From NCBI GenBank assembly GCA_946127115.1, contig CAMGYI010000002.1, forward strand, positions 186,001 to 250,000: 64,000 nucleotides of DNA. Reading direction: 5' to 3'. The position numbers and the translations under genes were made by a program. Positions 8,121 to 16,144 of the stretch are shown piece by piece. The notes beneath the pieces were generated by a model. It made no database searches. It was given only the letters and a program-made list of their open reading frames with translations, and was not told the origin of the DNA. How positions within the stretch are numbered: position 1 is the first letter of the stretch; each line of letters begins with the position of its first letter. The DNA is from an uncultured Chlamydia sp. GTDB lineage: Bacteria; Chlamydiota; Chlamydiia; Chlamydiales; Simkaniaceae.

Positions 8121-9027
8121 GTCTCTCGATGTTTGGCTTCTCTTCAACTGGAGCATAGCGATGGGAAACCTGTGCATGTTCAAGCGCTTCTTCCTTTTCC
8201 TCCATAAACTCAGAAATCACAAGGTGCATTTTCCAGCAGTGATCAACACTCTTTTCTCCAAACTCATCAATAAATTGCTCAAGGTGCTTAACATTACTCT
8301 TCTCTTGAAAATCAAGAAGAGCTAACCGAGAAGCAACCTCTCTACTTTTGATAGTATTAAGTGCTGCACGTAGTGCACTCCCTTCCTTTGTTCCTCGAAG
8401 GGCAATGTATTTTTCAAGCATGAGTTCAGGAACCACATCTCCTCCCTCGTTTAGTATAATACGAGCAAGGCTTTTAGCCCCCATAGATCGAGCCTCTTCA
8501 TGACAATACTTGAGTTCTCCAACTTTCTTACTCTGCTTTGCCTCTTCGAACCGTTTTTCAAGCAAATAATAGCGACGCCTCACTTCTTTTAGATACCTTC
8601 CAAAATCCCACACTCCTTTGATGGGATATCCCATCCGAGAAATTTCTTCTTCTTTAGAATTCAGAAGAACGATCGTGGGGAAATTCTCAACACTATACTT
8701 TTCTTTTAAAACGCGATTTTGAGTCAAAATCGCTTCACTTTGCGTGTTTATCTCAGGAAAGTCCACTTGAACAAAAATGAGCTCTGATGGGAGCTTTTTA
8801 AATATTTCTTCTATCAATGTCTTCGAATGCTCAGACCAATCGGAACCGGTAAAAACAAGAGCAAGTGGAAGATCATGCCCTTCCGCAAGCGCTCTCCCTT
8901 TTGAATAGTCCTTCGTCACCTGGGAAGAGGCAAACAATGACCCCCAGAAGAATAGAAAAGTGATTAGCCAGGATATTTCATGGCTGAAAGGGCGATGAAA
9001 TATCTGGTTTGGGATTCTCTTTATCAT
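8086..9027 (-). CDS. exported thioredoxin-fold protein lacking the CxxC motif
   Basis: A 313-residue protein with a signal-anchor (about residues 18-34, ISWLITFLFFWGSLFAS). A thioredoxin-like domain follows (about 40-150; LPLALVFTGSDWSEHSKTLIEE, VDFPEINTQSEA, NFPTIVLLNSKEEEI with the cis-Pro). The usual SDWCxxC active site reads SDWSEHS, so both redox cysteines are replaced. The C-terminal half is helical and of unknown function. Chlamydiae encode several 'disulfide isomerase' proteins near the ribosomal block. This copy is probably not an oxidoreductase and may act as a periplasmic chaperone or adaptor (inference). Confidence 0.72.
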   Translation of the reverse strand: MIKRIPNQIFHRPFSHEISWLITFLFFWGSLFASSQVTKDYSKGRALAEGHDLPLALVFTGSDWSEHSKTLIEEIFKKLPSELIFVQVDFPEINTQSEAILTQNRVLKEKYSVENFPTIVLLNSKEEEISRMGYPIKGVWDFGRYLKEVRRRYYLLEKRFEEAKQSKKVGELKYCHEEARSMGAKSLARIILNEGGDVVPELMLEKYIALRGTKEGSALRAALNTIKSREVASRLALLDFQEKSNVKHLEQFIDEFGEKSVDHCWKMHLVISEFMEEKEEALEHAQVSHRYAPVEEKPNIERLISRMLPSESL

Positions 9028-9073
9028 ATTCTTGCTCCAATAGCGCCATTCATATAAAATACACGTATAAAAA

Positions 9074-9556
9074 ATGAAGCCATTTCTTTCGACAACTATT
9101 CTACGTCACCGTAGAGAAAATTTAAAAAAGTGCAGCCTTCGCGGGTTAGAACAGCGGGAAGATATTCTCTTTTTAACCTATCCAAAGGATCCAATTCTCT
9201 TTACTGAAAAGAGAGTTCTCCTTAGTTTGGATGCTCCTTCTCTGACAAACAAGGATCGCTTTCCCCTTTTCTTAATCGACGGGACATGGAGATATGCTTC
9301 TGTCATGGAACGACAAATCCCCCAGAAAGAAAAATGGGTTCAGCGGAGTCTCCCTTCCTATTTCCAAACAGCCTACCCTCGCAAACAAACCAACTGCGCA
9401 GATCCTGACCGGGGGCTCGCCTCAGTGGAAGCTCTCTTCATCGCCTACCATATTCTTGGCTACGATACATCTGGTCTCCTCGACCATTACCATTGGAAAG
9501 ACGCTTTCCTCACCCTTAATTCACAATACCTTTTGTGTAGTACCATTTCCCGTTAA
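9074..9556 (+). CDS. TDD (Tsr3/DTW) superfamily protein, putative aminocarboxypropyltransferase
   Basis: This 160-residue protein has a DTW-like core, FLIDGTWRYASVM (about residues 68-80). Its C-terminal half reads LPSYFQTAYPRK, then GLASVEALFIAYHILGY and WKDAFLTLNSQYL, closer to the Tsr3 pattern (EAL...LYILG...F.WG..FL.LN). TDD enzymes transfer the 3-amino-3-carboxypropyl group of SAM to uridines in tRNA (DTW/TapT) or to 18S rRNA (Tsr3). The RNA target here is unknown. It overlaps the convergent ychJ-like gene by 41 bases at the 3' end. Confidence 0.65.
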   Translation: MKPFLSTTILRHRRENLKKCSLRGLEQREDILFLTYPKDPILFTEKRVLLSLDAPSLTNKDRFPLFLIDGTWRYASVMERQIPQKEKWVQRSLPSYFQTAYPRKQTNCADPDRGLASVEALFIAYHILGYDTSGLLDHYHWKDAFLTLNSQYLLCSTISR

Positions 9557-9884
9557 TTTTTTTAAAGGAGCTAATTTCATGCAACAGCCTCTCCTTTTCT
9601 TGATAGCGAAAGCTTGCAATAAACTGAACGGTCCCTTTGTCTCCCTCTTCCTCGCTAAAGAGAACATCAAGCTTGATCCACTCCACACCCTCGTCTCCTT
9701 TTCGCTCAAACCGCTCAAGAGCATCGCCTCGCATCGTCTTTTCAATATAGTCGAGATTGTTTTGCGTATAGGCCGTATAGCGAGAACGCATCAGAGACTC
9801 AGGAGTTGGAGGATTTGCTTTCCCCTCAATATAGGGTCCACAACACTTAAAATAGTTCTTTCCAGACCCGCAGGGGCAAATCAT
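9516..9884 (-). CDS. ychJ: YchJ family protein (UPF0225, SEC-C motif)
   Basis: A 122-residue protein opening with the SEC-C metal-binding motif CPCGSGKNYFKCCGP (Cys3, Cys5, Cys14, Cys15). An NTF2-like domain follows, with ESLMRSRYTAYTQNNLDYI and a C-terminal NGKWYYTKG. YchJ is conserved but of unknown function; the SEC-C motif is shared with SecA, where it binds zinc and helps contact SecB/ribosomes. The start overlaps the tyrP stop by 4 bases, so the two are likely coupled. Confidence 0.85.
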   Translation of the reverse strand: MICPCGSGKNYFKCCGPYIEGKANPPTPESLMRSRYTAYTQNNLDYIEKTMRGDALERFERKGDEGVEWIKLDVLFSEEEGDKGTVQFIASFRYQEKERLLHEISSFKKINGKWYYTKGIVN

Positions 9885-11077
9885 AGAATGAACTCTTGAG
9901 TTAGTTCAATCGCCAGCTCAAACACAATAAACAAGATAAGGACAATTAAAACAGGTTTCCCTCCTGGAAGTTGTTGATTAAGATTAGAATAGCCCTTGCG
10001 ATACCTTCCGACCCAGACCATTAATACCGGTATTAAACCTAATAAAAGGGCACAACCAATCCCCCCTGCATACCCCAAGGCCTCTAAAAAAATGCCTGGG
10101 TTAATCGAGACAATAATGATCGGAGGAATATAGATAATCGTACATAAAAGGATCTTCTTCCAACCCACTTTTGCTAATCGAAGACCATCCGATAAAAAGT
10201 CTAAAAGTCCCAATGTTACTCCTAAAAAGGAAGTCGTAAGAGCAAAGGCGCTGAAAAACTGCCCAGTCAAATAAATAGGAGAATCGGGAAAAATTTTCTT
10301 TAAAGGTTCAACAGCCGTTTGCCCCATTGTCTGAGCCTGTAAAAGACCGCTGGGACCTTCAGCAGGAACAATTCCCAAAATTAAGTACTCCCAAAAAATA
10401 TATCCAAAAAAAGGCAAAGAAGTCCCAACCAAGATGGCAAATCGAACCATCTTAGGGTGGCGATCAAGATAGGTTGTCAAACTAGGAATGATCCCCTGGT
10501 AACTAAAGGAAGTAAACATCACAGGTAGAGCTAGAAATGATGAAATCCAATGCGCACGTGAAAGATTTTCAGCCCTCACTTCACCAAAAACAAGAACCAT
10601 AAAAACAAGAAACGCTGATCCCAGTCCAATCATCAATAGAAAATTAATTCGATCTACGACTGCCGTTCCCAGATAGACACAAAAGCCAAAGACCGCAGAA
10701 AAGATAATCAACCCCGCCACATAGGGAATTTTACTCCCAAAGAGGGCAACGATAACTCTCCCTCCTCCATCCACATAAGCAATGGTTAAACAGTAGAATA
10801 GGAAAATATAGAGCATCCAAGCAGCAATTTTACCAATAGGGCCTAGAAGGTGATGAACCATTGAAATAATATTGGCATCATTTGGCATCCATAAACAAAC
10901 TTCTAAGAGAAGAAGCCCCGTACAGACACTAAATATCCAACAAATGGTAAAAATGACCGTCGACGGAAGGAACCCTCCCATCCCCGTGACAACCGGAAGC
11001 GCGAGCATCCCTGCTCCAATAGCCGTCCCACCAACAAGAAGGGCACCACCAATAGCTTTTCTAAGCGAAAAATCCAT
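9881..11077 (-). CDS. tyrP: aromatic amino acid permease, TyrP/Mtr (HAAAP) family
   Basis: A 398-residue integral membrane protein with about 11 hydrophobic segments. It begins FSLRKAIGGALLVGGTAIGAGMLALPV, the signature first transmembrane segment of the HAAAP family of tyrosine/tryptophan:H+ symporters. Chlamydiae are known for TyrP copies that import host aromatic amino acids, which they cannot make. The terminal segment (VLILFIVFELAIELTQ) is hydrophobic. It is divergent from pcnB with a 115-base gap. Confidence 0.88.
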   Translation of the reverse strand: MDFSLRKAIGGALLVGGTAIGAGMLALPVVTGMGGFLPSTVIFTICWIFSVCTGLLLLEVCLWMPNDANIISMVHHLLGPIGKIAAWMLYIFLFYCLTIAYVDGGGRVIVALFGSKIPYVAGLIIFSAVFGFCVYLGTAVVDRINFLLMIGLGSAFLVFMVLVFGEVRAENLSRAHWISSFLALPVMFTSFSYQGIIPSLTTYLDRHPKMVRFAILVGTSLPFFGYIFWEYLILGIVPAEGPSGLLQAQTMGQTAVEPLKKIFPDSPIYLTGQFFSAFALTTSFLGVTLGLLDFLSDGLRLAKVGWKKILLCTIIYIPPIIIVSINPGIFLEALGYAGGIGCALLLGLIPVLMVWVGRYRKGYSNLNQQLPGGKPVLIVLILFIVFELAIELTQEFIL

Positions 11078-11192
11078 AATTCCTCTACTAAATTGGTCCT
11101 CGATGATATTATAAGGATTCTTTTGAGCGCAACAACTCTCTTCATTTAAAAAAACCCATCGTGTACCCTGGGGTCTAACTCTAAGGAATGTT

Positions 11193-12440
11193 TTGCAACC
11201 AAAAAGATACTCGAAAGATCAACATGGCATTGACGTCCGACATATCGATCCCAAGGCCTTGTATATTTTAGAAAAATTGCGCGCGTCCGATCGCACTGCC
11301 TACCTGGTAGGTGGAAGCGTCCGCGACCTGCTACTAGGGAAAAAGCCCAAGGATTTTGATATTTCTACATCAGCAAAGCCTGAAGAAATTAAACATTTGT
11401 TCCCTAGCTCAATTCTGATTGGGAAACGGTTCCGCCTCGCTCATGTCCGGTTTGGTAAAAAAGTCATTGAAGTCTCTACCTTTCGCTCTGGAGATATCGA
11501 AAATGAACAACTCATTACAGAAGACAATATCTGGGGATCTCCTGAAGAGGATGTTTTAAGGCGAGACTTCACCATTAACGGCCTTTTTTACGATAGCAAT
11601 ACTGAAGAAATTATCGATTTCGTTGGAGGTTACCCTGATATTGAAAAAAAACTGCTTCGGGCAATCGGGCAACCTTTTCTCCGTTTTAAACAAGATCCTG
11701 TCCGGATGATCCGTTGTCTAAAATTTCAAGCTCGATTTGGACTAAAAATAGAAAAAGAAGCACGCCTTGCTCTCATCGACTGCAAAGGAGAAATTTTAAA
11801 GAGTGTGCAAGCCCGAGTATTGGAGGAAATGCTTCGCATGTTGGAGTCTGGATCTTCAAGAAATTTCTTCCGTTTGATGACCGACCATGGTCTTATGCAA
11901 CAACTTCTTCCTACCATTGCTGAGTACTTAGAAACGCAAGCAGGAAATGAAATATACTCCTACCTAGAGGAAGCTGACGCTACACTTAAAGAACCTCATA
12001 ATCCCAGTCTAGAACGTCCTGTCCTCCTTGCCTGCCTTGCTTTTCCACTTCTCGAGAAGCATTTGAAAGTGCATTTCATCGATCGAAACAAAACTCCCCA
12101 TCTTGGAGACATTTATAAAGAAGCCAATCTTGTCATTGATGACGTTTTTCATACCTTTTTCAAAATCCCCCGTCGTTTGAGAATCCGAACGCTCAGTATT
12201 TTGATTTCACAATTCCGAATTACCCCCTTTCAAAAGAAAAAAAACGTAAGAATCCGTATTCCTCGTGCTCCAGAGTTTCATCTAGCCCTTCAATTTTTCG
12301 ATCTTCGGTGTCGGTTAGAGCCAGGACTTCAAGAACTTCATAAACAGTGGGAAGAAGCCTATGAAAAGATTGCAGATACCCTTCCAACCCCACGAAAACG
12401 TGGAAGACGCCCCCGCCGCAACCCCCGACCGAGAAAATGA
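11193..12440 (+). CDS. pcnB: poly(A) polymerase / CCA-adding-type tRNA nucleotidyltransferase
   Basis: A class II nucleotidyltransferase, 415 residues. The catalytic head has VGGSVRDLLLGKKPKDFDIST, with the metal-binding DFD. The neck carries RRDFTINGLFYD and the RNA-binding DPVRMIRCLKFQARFGL. The tail is strongly basic (KRGRRPRRNPRPRK), as in PcnB-type poly(A) polymerases. Distinguishing PcnB from CCA-adding enzymes by eye is uncertain, but Chlamydia encodes pcnB next to lpxB. The start is TTG at 11193, supported by an AAGGA Shine-Dalgarno sequence 6-8 bases upstream; the nearby ATG (11188-11190) is out of frame. It overlaps the next gene by ATGA. Confidence 0.85.
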   Translation: MQPKRYSKDQHGIDVRHIDPKALYILEKLRASDRTAYLVGGSVRDLLLGKKPKDFDISTSAKPEEIKHLFPSSILIGKRFRLAHVRFGKKVIEVSTFRSGDIENEQLITEDNIWGSPEEDVLRRDFTINGLFYDSNTEEIIDFVGGYPDIEKKLLRAIGQPFLRFKQDPVRMIRCLKFQARFGLKIEKEARLALIDCKGEILKSVQARVLEEMLRMLESGSSRNFFRLMTDHGLMQQLLPTIAEYLETQAGNEIYSYLEEADATLKEPHNPSLERPVLLACLAFPLLEKHLKVHFIDRNKTPHLGDIYKEANLVIDDVFHTFFKIPRRLRIRTLSILISQFRITPFQKKKNVRIRIPRAPEFHLALQFFDLRCRLEPGLQELHKQWEEAYEKIADTLPTPRKRGRRPRRNPRPRK

Positions 12441-13135
12441 AGCGGCGAGAGGCTGACAACCGTACACTTTTTATTGGCCCTCCTCTAAAAGAAGGCCCTT
12501 TGCCAGCCCTTTTTTATTTTGCTCTTTCTGCAGAAGATAGCCTAGGTAAAAATCCCTATAACCAGCCTGTTCAGTTCTTGCAAGGATTACCTCTACGGAT
12601 TTTCTCAATCACCCTTCCCGCTCATGAAAATAGCTTCCCCGCTGAAGAAGCAATGAATGTTTGGGCCGAAAGAACTAAGAGAGGAAATGCTCTCATTCCT
12701 TCTTTTATTGAAGAAGTCAAAGAAACTATAGAAAGACTAAAACCCCACTTCACAAGTTGCGCAGTTGCAGGCCTTTCAAGAGGAGCTTTTATCGCATGTC
12801 ACGTAGCTGCTGCTTGTCAAAAATTTACTCACATTTTGGGGTATGCCGCTTTAACGCAGCTTGACTATGCACCTGATCTTAATCTTGAAACCCTTTCTTC
12901 TAAACTGTTTAACCGCAAGATTCGTTTTTACATTGGGAACCACGATACACGCGTAGGAACAGAGCGCGCCTTTTCCTTTATTCATACTCTTGCAAAAGAG
13001 GCCAACCGTAACAGGATACGCAACGCGCCCATTGAAATGATTATCGGACCATCGATCGGATACCAAGGGCATGGAACCAGTCCTGACGTTTTTCAAGCAG
13101 GTGTTGATTGGCTAAAAAAGGAGTTATCGATATGA
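12437..13135 (+). CDS. alpha/beta-hydrolase fold protein
   Basis: A 232-residue protein with an apparent catalytic triad: Ser in the nucleophile elbow GLSRGAF (about 112-118), Asp in GNHDTRV (about 172), and His in GYQGHGTS (about 216). No signal peptide. The substrate is unknown; esterase or acyl-hydrolase chemistry is likely. It is coupled by 4-base overlaps (ATGA) to both pcnB upstream and lpxB downstream, so it belongs to that operon and may have a lipid-related or housekeeping role (inference). Confidence 0.75.
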   Translation: MKRREADNRTLFIGPPLKEGPLPALFYFALSAEDSLGKNPYNQPVQFLQGLPLRIFSITLPAHENSFPAEEAMNVWAERTKRGNALIPSFIEEVKETIERLKPHFTSCAVAGLSRGAFIACHVAAACQKFTHILGYAALTQLDYAPDLNLETLSSKLFNRKIRFYIGNHDTRVGTERAFSFIHTLAKEANRNRIRNAPIEMIIGPSIGYQGHGTSPDVFQAGVDWLKKELSI

Positions 13136-14268
13136 GCGATGATCTCTTTATTTTTGCCGGAGAAGTCAGTGGAGATCTACATGGAGAAAAACTTTTAAAA
13201 GAGCTCTATTCTAAACGTCCCAACCTTAAAGTTAGGGGGGTGGGTGGCCAAAAAATGCGAGCAGTAGGGATGGAGTGCATCATGCCCATGGAAGAGTTTC
13301 AAGTCATGGGGTTTATTGATATCCTTTCCTCCCTTCCAAAGCTCATTAAGCAGTTCAAAGTAATTAAGAAAAATATTCTCACCTGTCCCCCTAAAGGGGT
13401 GGTGACAATCGACTACCCGGGCTTTAATCTTAGATTAGCAAATGCCCTCTATCAGAAAAACTCACCCGCAAAGCGTATCCATTATATTTGTCCAACAGTT
13501 TGGGCTTGGGGAAAAAGGCGGATTCCAAAAATGGAACATTCCCTTGATCGCCTTCTAACGATCCTTCCCTTTGAACCCGACCTTTTTTCAAAACATCAGA
13601 TCGATGCTACATATGTCGGACACCCCCTAACTACACGTATAAATCGCCACCAGTACAATCCGAACTGGAATCAAGCCTATAGAATTAAAAACGAACAACA
13701 GATTCTCTCCATATATCCTGGAAGTCGAGAGAAAGAGCTTTTCCGTAATTTCCCCATTCAGCTCAAAGTTGCGAACCAAATCCAAAAGGACCATCCCGAT
13801 CTTTTGATTGCCATCTCTTGCTCTAATGAAAAATTTCTTCCCTTTTTAGAAAAAGAATCTGGGGGTCTAATAATCATTCGACAAGAACATTCTTATGAAC
13901 TCATGCGAGCCTCTCATCTTGCTATTGCAACCTCTGGAACAATCACTCTTGAGCTGGCACTTCACCAGATTCCTACAGTTGTGACTTTTGCGATCAACCC
14001 CCTAGATGTTCTTTTAGCACAGCATATTTTTCGTATTAATCTCCCCCACTACGCCCTTCCTAATATTCTCTATCATAAAGAACTTTTCCCTGAGCTTTTT
14101 GGGCCAAACCTCACAGAAGATGCTCTCTACAAAAAGGGAAACGACTTTATGCTAAGCGAATACAAGCGCTTAGAGTGTATTGAAGGCTGCAAGAGATTGA
14201 AAAATCAACTTGGAAAACAAGACGCAAGCAAAGAAGCTGCCCGTGCCATTCTTGAACTTATCAATTAA
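13132..14268 (+). CDS. lpxB: lipid-A-disaccharide synthase
   Basis: LpxB (GT19) joins UDP-2,3-diacylglucosamine and lipid X to form the beta-1,6 disaccharide of lipid A on the inner membrane. The protein has FAGEVSGDLHGEKLLKEL at the N-terminus, VRGVGGQKMRAVGME, EFQVMGFIDIL and GVVTIDYPGFNLRLA. The nucleotide-sugar-binding C-terminal half includes SIYPGSREKEL and ATSGTITLELAL. A longer reading from TTG at 13108 is possible. The ATG at 13132 overlaps the preceding stop and aligns with the family start, giving 378 residues. Last gene of the pcnB-hydrolase-lpxB operon. Confidence 0.94.
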   Translation: MSDDLFIFAGEVSGDLHGEKLLKELYSKRPNLKVRGVGGQKMRAVGMECIMPMEEFQVMGFIDILSSLPKLIKQFKVIKKNILTCPPKGVVTIDYPGFNLRLANALYQKNSPAKRIHYICPTVWAWGKRRIPKMEHSLDRLLTILPFEPDLFSKHQIDATYVGHPLTTRINRHQYNPNWNQAYRIKNEQQILSIYPGSREKELFRNFPIQLKVANQIQKDHPDLLIAISCSNEKFLPFLEKESGGLIIIRQEHSYELMRASHLAIATSGTITLELALHQIPTVVTFAINPLDVLLAQHIFRINLPHYALPNILYHKELFPELFGPNLTEDALYKKGNDFMLSEYKRLECIEGCKRLKNQLGKQDASKEAARAILELIN

Positions 14269-14385
14269 CATCCCTTCCAATCTGCGGTATTCAATTTGTT
14301 ATTCAATCGTGTAGATTGCATTACAAGAGATTAGAGTGTTAAAAAAATATTTTGATCAATCTTTTTTTTTCATGTTAACCCATTC

Positions 14386-14414
14386 TTGATCTTTATCGCC
14401 CGTTACATTAGAAT
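14386..14414 (+). promoter_or_regulatory. predicted promoter for yceD-rpmF-plsX
   Basis: TTGATC (14386-14391) and TAGAAT (14409-14414) are 17 bases apart and 10 bases before the yceD ATG, implying a very short or absent leader. Confidence 0.55.
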
Positions 14415-14423
14415 TCCTACGTC

Positions 14424-14864
14424 ATGCAAAACCCATTGAAAATATATATTGATCGTTTATCTGGTGAACGAACGGAAAAAATTGAAGAGGCTTTTACCCC
14501 GGAGCTGATGGATGTAAATGAGAAAGACCTCCAATTTCAAAATTCCGTTAAGCTTAAGGGGATGGCATATCTTGCTGAAAACCATTTAGTTATACATTTA
14601 TATATTGAAACAAAAGCGTTAATTCCCTGCGCTATTTGCAATAATGGAGTAAAGAAAGAGATCATAGTCAAGGGATTCTATCACACAGAAGAGCTTGAAA
14701 AAATTCGAGGGCGTGTTTACGATTATACCGACCCTCTGCGAGAAGCGGTTTTACTAGAAGTCCCTTCTTATGTAGAATGTTTAGAAGATTGTCCCAAACG
14801 GACTGATTTAAAGAATTACTTACAAAAAGGGAATGATCAGTTTCCCTTTGCAGGTTTAAACTAG
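14424..14864 (+). CDS. yceD: YceD (DUF177) family protein
   Basis: A 146-residue protein of the YceD/DUF177 family. It has the conserved central Cys pair (IPCAICNNGVKKE, about residues 71-79) and the C-terminal DPLREAVLLEVPSYVECLEDCPK. YceD is nearly always encoded directly upstream of rpmF, as here, and is implicated in large-subunit rRNA accumulation. Its two Cys pairs may bind metal. A promoter lies immediately upstream. Confidence 0.85.
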   Translation: MQNPLKIYIDRLSGERTEKIEEAFTPELMDVNEKDLQFQNSVKLKGMAYLAENHLVIHLYIETKALIPCAICNNGVKKEIIVKGFYHTEELEKIRGRVYDYTDPLREAVLLEVPSYVECLEDCPKRTDLKNYLQKGNDQFPFAGLN

Positions 14865-14874
14865 GAGAAGACCC

Positions 14875-15057
14875 GTGGCCGTCCCACGTAACCGACACTC
14901 AAATGCACGCAAGAACAGCAAACGTGCGCACCACGCAAAAAAAGAGAAACATGTTGCAAGTTGCTCAAACTGCGGAAAACCGCACCTCCCCCACCGAATG
15001 TGCTCATTCTGTGGATACTATGGAGGACGCTCCGTCCTTTCGGAAGCACAAGAGTAA
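14875..15057 (+). CDS. rpmF: 50S ribosomal protein L32
   Basis: A 60-residue L32 starting MAVPRNRHSNARKNSKRAHH from a GTG codon, 10 bases after yceD. It has a zinc ribbon with Cys30-x2-Cys33 and Cys43-x2-Cys46. The yceD-rpmF-plsX order is common in bacteria and couples ribosome and phospholipid synthesis genes. Confidence 0.95.
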   Translation: MAVPRNRHSNARKNSKRAHHAKKEKHVASCSNCGKPHLPHRMCSFCGYYGGRSVLSEAQE

Positions 15058-16051
15058 AGTTCCCCATCTGGGGATTGACCTTCTGGGGGGAGACCTTGTC
15101 TCTCCTGATCATGTGCTTGGAACCCTTCACGCCCTCTATTCAGAGGTCGCTACTCCTTTTTGTCTAACCGTTTTTGCCACTCCAGAAATAGCAGTCTACA
15201 TCGAGGCCTTCAAAAAGGCGAATAATCTCAAAGAGAAAGATCTCGAAATATTTCAAACTGAAGAGATCATCCATATGGACGACGACCCTCTTTATGCCAT
15301 TCGAAAAAAGAAACACTCCTCTATGTGCCTTGGGATGAAGCTTCTCAGGGATCGACACATTGATGCCCTTGTTTCTACTGGAAACACTGGCGCATTGATA
15401 GCCAGCGCAAAACTTTTTCTACCAATGCTACAAGGAATTTCTAGAACAGCGCTGATCACACTTCTCCCAACAAAAAAAGAACCCATTGCAGTGATCGACG
15501 TGGGGGCAAATATTCAGTGTACCCCCGAGCACCTTGTTCACTTTGCTCAAATGGGAATAGCCTATCAGAAAGCACGTGAGATTAAAAAACCGACTGTCGG
15601 TCTTCTCAATATTGGAGTGGAAGAAAAAAAAGGGCGAGCAGAACTCCGCGAAACTTACAAGCTTCTCCAAACATTCAATGGCGAGGAAACTATCTTTGCT
15701 GGAAATGTTGAAGGGAAAAAAGTTTTTTCGGGAGATATTCATGTACTTGTCACCGATGGATTTACGGGAAACATTTTCCTAAAGACCGCCGAAGGTCTTT
15801 CTTCCTTTATTCTTGACACAATGAAAAAAAATCAAAATCTCATTCCTTTTTCAAAACCCCTCCTCCAACATCTAGAGGCCGAACTCTACTCAGCAGAATA
15901 TCCTGGAGCAATCCTTTGCGGCATTGATGGGGTCATCATTAAGTGTCATGGGGATGCGGGGCCCGAAGCCCTCAAGTGCGGTGTCCAGGGTGCCATCAAC
16001 CTCCTCCAAGGAAAATTTCTCGATAAAATCAAACTTGAACTGAACCCCTGA
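15020..16051 (+). CDS. plsX: phosphate acyltransferase PlsX
   Basis: PlsX converts acyl-ACP to acyl-phosphate for phosphatidic acid synthesis. Motifs: GIDLLGGDLVSPDHV near the N-terminus, DALVSTGNTGALIASAKL, VIDVGANIQCTPEHL, GLLNIGVEEKKGR and GFTGNIFLKTAEG. The long open frame extends upstream inside rpmF. I place the start at ATG 15020 (343 residues), overlapping rpmF by 38 bases; GTG 15011 is possible. No strong ribosome-binding site is visible, consistent with coupling. Unlike most bacteria using PlsX-PlsY, this genome also has a PlsB-type enzyme 1.6 kb downstream. Confidence 0.9.
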   Translation: MEDAPSFRKHKSKVPHLGIDLLGGDLVSPDHVLGTLHALYSEVATPFCLTVFATPEIAVYIEAFKKANNLKEKDLEIFQTEEIIHMDDDPLYAIRKKKHSSMCLGMKLLRDRHIDALVSTGNTGALIASAKLFLPMLQGISRTALITLLPTKKEPIAVIDVGANIQCTPEHLVHFAQMGIAYQKAREIKKPTVGLLNIGVEEKKGRAELRETYKLLQTFNGEETIFAGNVEGKKVFSGDIHVLVTDGFTGNIFLKTAEGLSSFILDTMKKNQNLIPFSKPLLQHLEAELYSAEYPGAILCGIDGVIIKCHGDAGPEALKCGVQGAINLLQGKFLDKIKLELNP

Positions 16052-16144
16052 ACCTGTCCCAGATCAAAGTAAGAATTTGCTGGAAAAACATCAGTCATTG
16101 ATATATGATCGCGGTTTACGAACACATCCACGCTGGTGAAACCG

